Source: Bacillota bacterium (GTDB taxonomy: Bacteria > Bacillota > Dethiobacteria > DTU022 > UBA8154). From it: 35,091 nt of DNA. Where the stretch lies: positions 1-35,091 of the forward strand of contig JAAYFF010000005.1 in NCBI GenBank assembly GCA_012728375.1. Direction: 5' to 3'. Below the pieces are notes generated by a model. The model searched no databases. It was given only the letters and a program-made list of their open reading frames with translations, and had not been told where the DNA came from. Shown here piece by piece: positions 32,590-35,091 of the stretch (position 1 is its first letter; each line of letters starts with the position of its first letter). The position numbers and the translations under genes are program-made.

Positions 32590-32919
32590 TGCAAAAGTTA
32601 AAGGTCAGTCTGTGAAAGTTCTCCGTATGGGTTTCCAAAGAAAGGGGCGCCTCCTCGCTGAAGCCTCTGCGATGATTAAGGAACGTATTTATGGCTATTT
32701 TTTATGCCAGGGCAGAAACGGGCGGTTTTCATCGAAACGGTGCATCGCGCGAAAGACTTTAAGATAAGTTTCCTGCATGATATCCAGAGCTTCATCCTTA
32801 TCCCGGGTTAAGCCGTAACAAAATTGGTACAGGAACTTTTCATGCCTGCTCAGCAAATCGTTAAAGGCCTCTTTGTCATTATTTTTGCACCGCCGGATTA
32901 ATTTTATGATTAGATCCAA
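32590..32919 (-). pseudogene. ECF sigma factor, frameshifted remnant
   Basis: The frame begins with TTG after GAAAGGAAG and encodes MDLIIKLIRRCKNNDKEAFN, then RHEKFLYQFCYGLTRDKDEA and MQETYLKVFRAMHRFDENRP, a clear sigma-70 region 2. After LPWHKK a stop appears; one more A in the A6 run (complement of 32698-32703) would continue as IAINTFLNHRRGFSEEAPL, the normal end of region 2 and linker. No region 4 follows. The gene has lost its promoter-recognition -35 domain as well as its frame. Confidence 0.75.
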
Positions 32920-33112
32920 AACCGGATGACTTCCTTTCGGCTGCCCCTATAAGATATTACACAAAAAAATAGTAAATAGTTGCAGATTATATTTATTTTA
33001 TTTCTGGAAAAAGCCCCGGAAGATATCTTAGATGAGGTGGTTGATATACCAATCAGTTTTTATGAGGATTGAGAGGAATGATCAGAGGCAATAATATCCG
33101 CATCGGTACCTG

Positions 33113-33430
33113 CTACATCTTGATAAATACCTGACCAGCAGAAACATGGTTTTTTACCTCCAACCGTTTAATCTCCCTTATGACCGCAAATATTTTATCT
33201 TTGGGAACAGGAAGGCTGGTTCTGACAGGCAGGCGTCTGCCCGGATCGCCGCCTAAAGCTATGGTGGAGGTCACATGCCTGACGGGGTTGGTCAGCTCTG
33301 AAAAGGCATAATCCTTGCCCTTTGTACATTTATTATGTTCAATCTTATAGCCGTCTTCCCTTTTCTCCGCAAGTATTTCGCATCCCAGGGGACAGAAAAT
33401 ACAGACGATAATTTTTCTTTGCCCGGCCAT
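33113..33430 (-). CDS. DUF1667 protein (four-cysteine, redox partner type)
   Basis: The 105-aa protein has four cysteines in the DUF1667 arrangement: Cys10-x2-Cys13-Pro-x2-Cys17 (CIFCPLGC) and Cys35 in NKCTKG, followed by ELTNPVRHVTSTIALGGD and the VRTSLPVPKDKIF motif. It is intact and expected to bind a metal or iron-sulfur cluster (inference). In other genomes it follows a glycerol-dehydrogenase-like FAD oxidoreductase, whose wreckage lies just upstream here in the same frame, so the ORF is open from the relic into this gene. The ATG at 33428-33430 has GAAGGGG nearby. With the partner gene broken it may be a leftover. Confidence 0.7.
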   Translation of the reverse strand: MAGQRKIIVCIFCPLGCEILAEKREDGYKIEHNKCTKGKDYAFSELTNPVRHVTSTIALGGDPGRRLPVRTSLPVPKDKIFAVIREIKRLEVKNHVSAGQVFIKM

Positions 33431-33890
33431 TTTAAAAACCCCTTCAACACTAATTTCAAGGTTGGGTTCTGTCCTGTTTAACTTTTGTTTGTCTATAACA
33501 ATTCTTTGCATTTCGCCGGGATTAATGCGCGGGGCTTGAACGCCTACACGATAACCGTTAATATTAATCATCTTTTGTGCCGCGCCGGCTGTAATGACGC
33601 CGGCCGGCCTTATCCCGAGGATGGTAATTGCGCCCCTGGGCCGCTCGCGGCAACCCATGGCAAAGATGACGGCATCAGTTTGTATTTCCAGTAAGCCGTC
33701 TTCTTGGCTGACGGAAATTACCGTTTTCGATGCCGTGCTTTTTGACAAGCCCAATAAACCGGTTCGCATACTCCGGTCCGGTTAGTTCCTTGCCAAAATA
33801 ATGAATTCCAAAGCCGTTATGGATGCACTGCTTTAAAATGCCGTCTCCCCATTCATAAAAGTTCTGACGCAGAAGAACCGTCCCCGCGCT
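33431..33890 (-). pseudogene. Wreck of a FAD-dependent oxidoreductase gene
   Basis: Three pieces of one NAD/FAD oxidoreductase are joined. [20 protein letters not shown] and [19 protein letters not shown] lie in one frame; then, after a deletion and frame change near 33735, [20 protein letters not shown] and FAMGCRERPRGAITI to NINGYRVG; then a jump to the extreme C-terminus, RINPGEMQRIVIDKQKLN, omitting several hundred residues. The 5' piece starts at a tandem GGGGACGG repeat (33878-33920). The coding order with DUF1667 downstream is the normal one, so this is decay in place rather than a random junction. Confidence 0.78.
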
Positions 33891-33920
33891 CCAGTCGGTC
33901 TGCCGTCCCCGCGCTCCAGT
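33878..33920. repeat. Tandem 18-bp CCGTCCCCGC repeat (GGGGACGG family)
   Basis: CCGTCCCCGCGCTCCAGT occurs at 33878-33895 and again at 33903-33920, a 25-bp period. On the minus strand it reads GCGGGGACGG, sharing the core of the elements at 23292-23334 and 26891-26917. It cuts the FAD-oxidoreductase relic. Confidence 0.7.
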
Positions 33921-34025
33921 TCGGTTGCAGCCTAAAAAATAAAAATAATAGCTATCATTTACCAAGAGTAAACGCTTAAATTCCGGTTACGATAAAATGT
34001 ACTACTAAAGAAAGGCAGATAAAAA

Positions 34026-34538
34026 ATGAAAATAAAAGATCCGCTGGTTTTGGGCGCTATCGCGGGCGCTATCGCAAACCTTGCTAAATTATTAGGAAAT
34101 GAATTTGGCATGAAGACTTTAAAAATTTCTCAAGCATCATACCCGGAAATGGCTGCCGGGCTTTTTATGACAAAAAAAGAACGCAGAAAGCCAGTCGCTC
34201 TCGTTGTAGGCACCCTTGCAGATCTCACCATCGGGGGAATAATGGGTGTTCCGCTAGTATACATTTTGCGTTATACCGGCAGAGATTTTGCTCCCATCAA
34301 AGGCATTGGCTACGGCCTTTTTGCCTGGGTTCTTTTATATGGAGCATTGGGACGTTTTCTTGGTACTAAAAGTAGTATATTCCCATTAAGTTCTACTACA
34401 AGCTTATCAGCTTATATAAACCATAGCATTTACGGCGCTATTGCTGCTGTTTTAACGGCAAAACTGGGAGATCCTTCCCTTTTCCCCGAACCGGGAGGAA
34501 AAAAGACAAACATTAATTATGCAGCAAACGAACAATAA
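34026..34538 (+). CDS. Small multi-pass membrane protein of unknown function
   Basis: The 170-aa protein has about four hydrophobic segments: near residues 6-22, 58-82, 92-112 and 128-146, with Gly/Ala-rich helices (VLGAIAGAIANLAKLLG). A polar tail ends it. This resembles the YqhR-like membrane proteins of Firmicutes, but I cannot name it with confidence. AAAGGCAG precedes the ATG. There is no gene partner: relics upstream and a CRISPR remnant about 200 bp downstream. The stretch 34539-34739 holds no feature that I recognise. Confidence 0.6.
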   Translation: MKIKDPLVLGAIAGAIANLAKLLGNEFGMKTLKISQASYPEMAAGLFMTKKERRKPVALVVGTLADLTIGGIMGVPLVYILRYTGRDFAPIKGIGYGLFAWVLLYGALGRFLGTKSSIFPLSSTTSLSAYINHSIYGAIAAVLTAKLGDPSLFPEPGGKKTNINYAANEQ

Positions 34539-34739
34539 AGCTCAATACTTTGATTATTCCACGTAGCAAATAGCCCGGCAGACCTTCGAAAATCTTTCAA
34601 ATGTCCGCCTGCCCCACTGGGACTATAGAATTCCAATATGTTATATTTAACAAAGATTACATGAAAAGACTGTACCGCCGCTCCCTTCCGGCAGTTTAAG
34701 TCCGCTACGGCGCGAGGTCGTAGAGGCTATGACGGGAAA

Positions 34740-34963
34740 ATTTCAATCCCCTATTTTTCGGGGTTTATGGTGATACAAAGTCAGAGCCACTTTCGGACAG
34801 CCTGAAGGTCCGTTTCAGTCCCCTATTATGGTGATACAGCAGCAATTATGGTATTTGCCAGTAGATGCTATTGAGTTTCAGTCCCCTATTTTTCGGGGTT
34901 TATGGTGATACAGGCCAAAGAACTTATGCAAGGATATAAAGATCATGTTGTTTCAGTCCCCTT
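34740..34963 (-). CRISPR. Short degenerate CRISPR array (3 spacers, 3 repeats plus a terminal half repeat)
   Basis: A 37-bp repeat begins GTTTCAGTCCCC and ends TTATGGTGATAC, with a CCCC/GGGG hairpin. The copy at 34875-34911 is complete; 34740-34776 has two changes; 34812-34837 lacks 11 central bases and so the hairpin; and 34950-34963 keeps only the first part. Spacers of 35, 37 and 38 bp lie at 34777-34811, 34838-34874 and 34912-34949. As the repeat's complement ends in GACTGAAAC, the array probably reads on the minus strand. No cas genes are in the window. Confidence 0.85.
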
Positions 34964-34970
34964 GTATACT

Positions 34971-35024
34971 ATGAGCAGCGGCCGATTTAGACGAGAATTT
35001 CCAGTTCGGCTGGTGCTCATTTTT
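34971..35024 (+). terminator. Long hairpin with T-tract beside the CRISPR remnant
   Basis: ATGAGCA (34971-34977) and GCCGA (34981-34985) pair with TCGGC (35006-35010) and TGCTCAT (35014-35020) across a symmetrical 3x3 internal loop; five T follow. It has the shape of a plus-strand terminator, but could also be a structured leader of the array. The loop is 20 nt. Confidence 0.4.
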
Positions 35025-35041
35025 GATCTTTGAAATCTTTA

Positions 35042-35077
35042 ATAAAAACTCTTTTACAGCCTCAGAGGCTGTAAAAG
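35042..35077 (-). terminator. Rho-independent terminator for a minus-strand gene to the right
   Basis: CTTTTACAGCCTC (35051-35063) and GAGGCTGTAAAAG (35065-35077) are perfectly complementary around one base. On the minus strand the stem is followed by AGTTTTTATT, a normal terminator for a gene that ends just beyond the right edge. Confidence 0.7.
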
Positions 35078-35091
35078 CGGCATATCCACAG

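Noticed and set aside
33004-33072. Plus-strand stretch LEKAPEDILDEVVDIPISFY followed by a stop
   Set aside because: It looks like a protein tail but has no start, partner or recognisable family; too short to call.
1-35091. tRNA, rRNA, intact insertion sequences or transposase genes
   Set aside because: None was recognised in any spacer on either strand; only relics and short repeats were found.

Overview
The window looks like a piece of an anaerobic, spore-forming Clostridia genome (Peptococcaceae-like). The grounds are a GerW/YtfJ spore protein next to a DUF2953 (YtfI-like) protein, a molybdopterin oxidoreductase with its own molybdate uptake and cofactor genes, a UbiD-type decarboxylase, strong GGAGG ribosome sites, and moderate GC with AT-rich spacers. 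The genus is inference only.

Layout. (1) 1-6.8 kb, all minus strand: a regulator with a helix-turn-helix and a periplasmic-binding-like domain, then modA-modB-modC, mobA and moeA, with the 5' end of a molybdopterin oxidoreductase downstream. Together they import molybdate, make and insert the cofactor, and build the enzyme that uses it. (2) 7-13 kb: a DUF364-type protein with a doubtful N-terminus, a spacer with a gene relic and copies of an AT-rich repeat, a UbiD-family decarboxylase, plsY, an HTH-Uma2 nuclease fusion, a HAD phosphatase and rlmN. (3) 13-30.5 kb: a defence island. It holds a complete Wadjet (JetABCD, probably type II) anti-plasmid system whose operon begins with an intact HEPN/MNT toxin-antitoxin pair (mntA-hepT) and overlaps it at every junction. 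Next come a scar zone of pseudogenes (Uma2 tail, YoaP-like acetyltransferase, murB 3' end), an McrBC-like restriction pair bracketed by inverted 25-bp GGGGACGG repeats, a hicB relic, and a SNF2 helicase with an abutting SWIM zinc-finger protein. (4) 30.5-35 kb: a DUF3784-like membrane protein, gerW with a DUF2953 partner, a decayed ECF sigma factor, a DUF1667 protein with the wreck of its FAD-oxidoreductase partner, a small membrane protein, and a short degenerate CRISPR array without cas genes.

Most notable: (a) JetC, the SMC-like Wadjet ATPase, ends in QLSLF, a consensus match to the bacterial sliding-clamp (DnaN) binding pentapeptide, which suggests this Wadjet may be recruited to replication or repair sites; (b) the HEPN/MNT module is built into the Wadjet operon (overlaps of 26, 4, 8, 4 and 1 nt from one visible promoter), so toxin-antitoxin and plasmid-cutting functions appear co-produced; (c) dispersed GGGGACGG palindromic elements sit at the broken ends of several genes. 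Function calls rest on motif recognition from the sequence alone; no database search was run.
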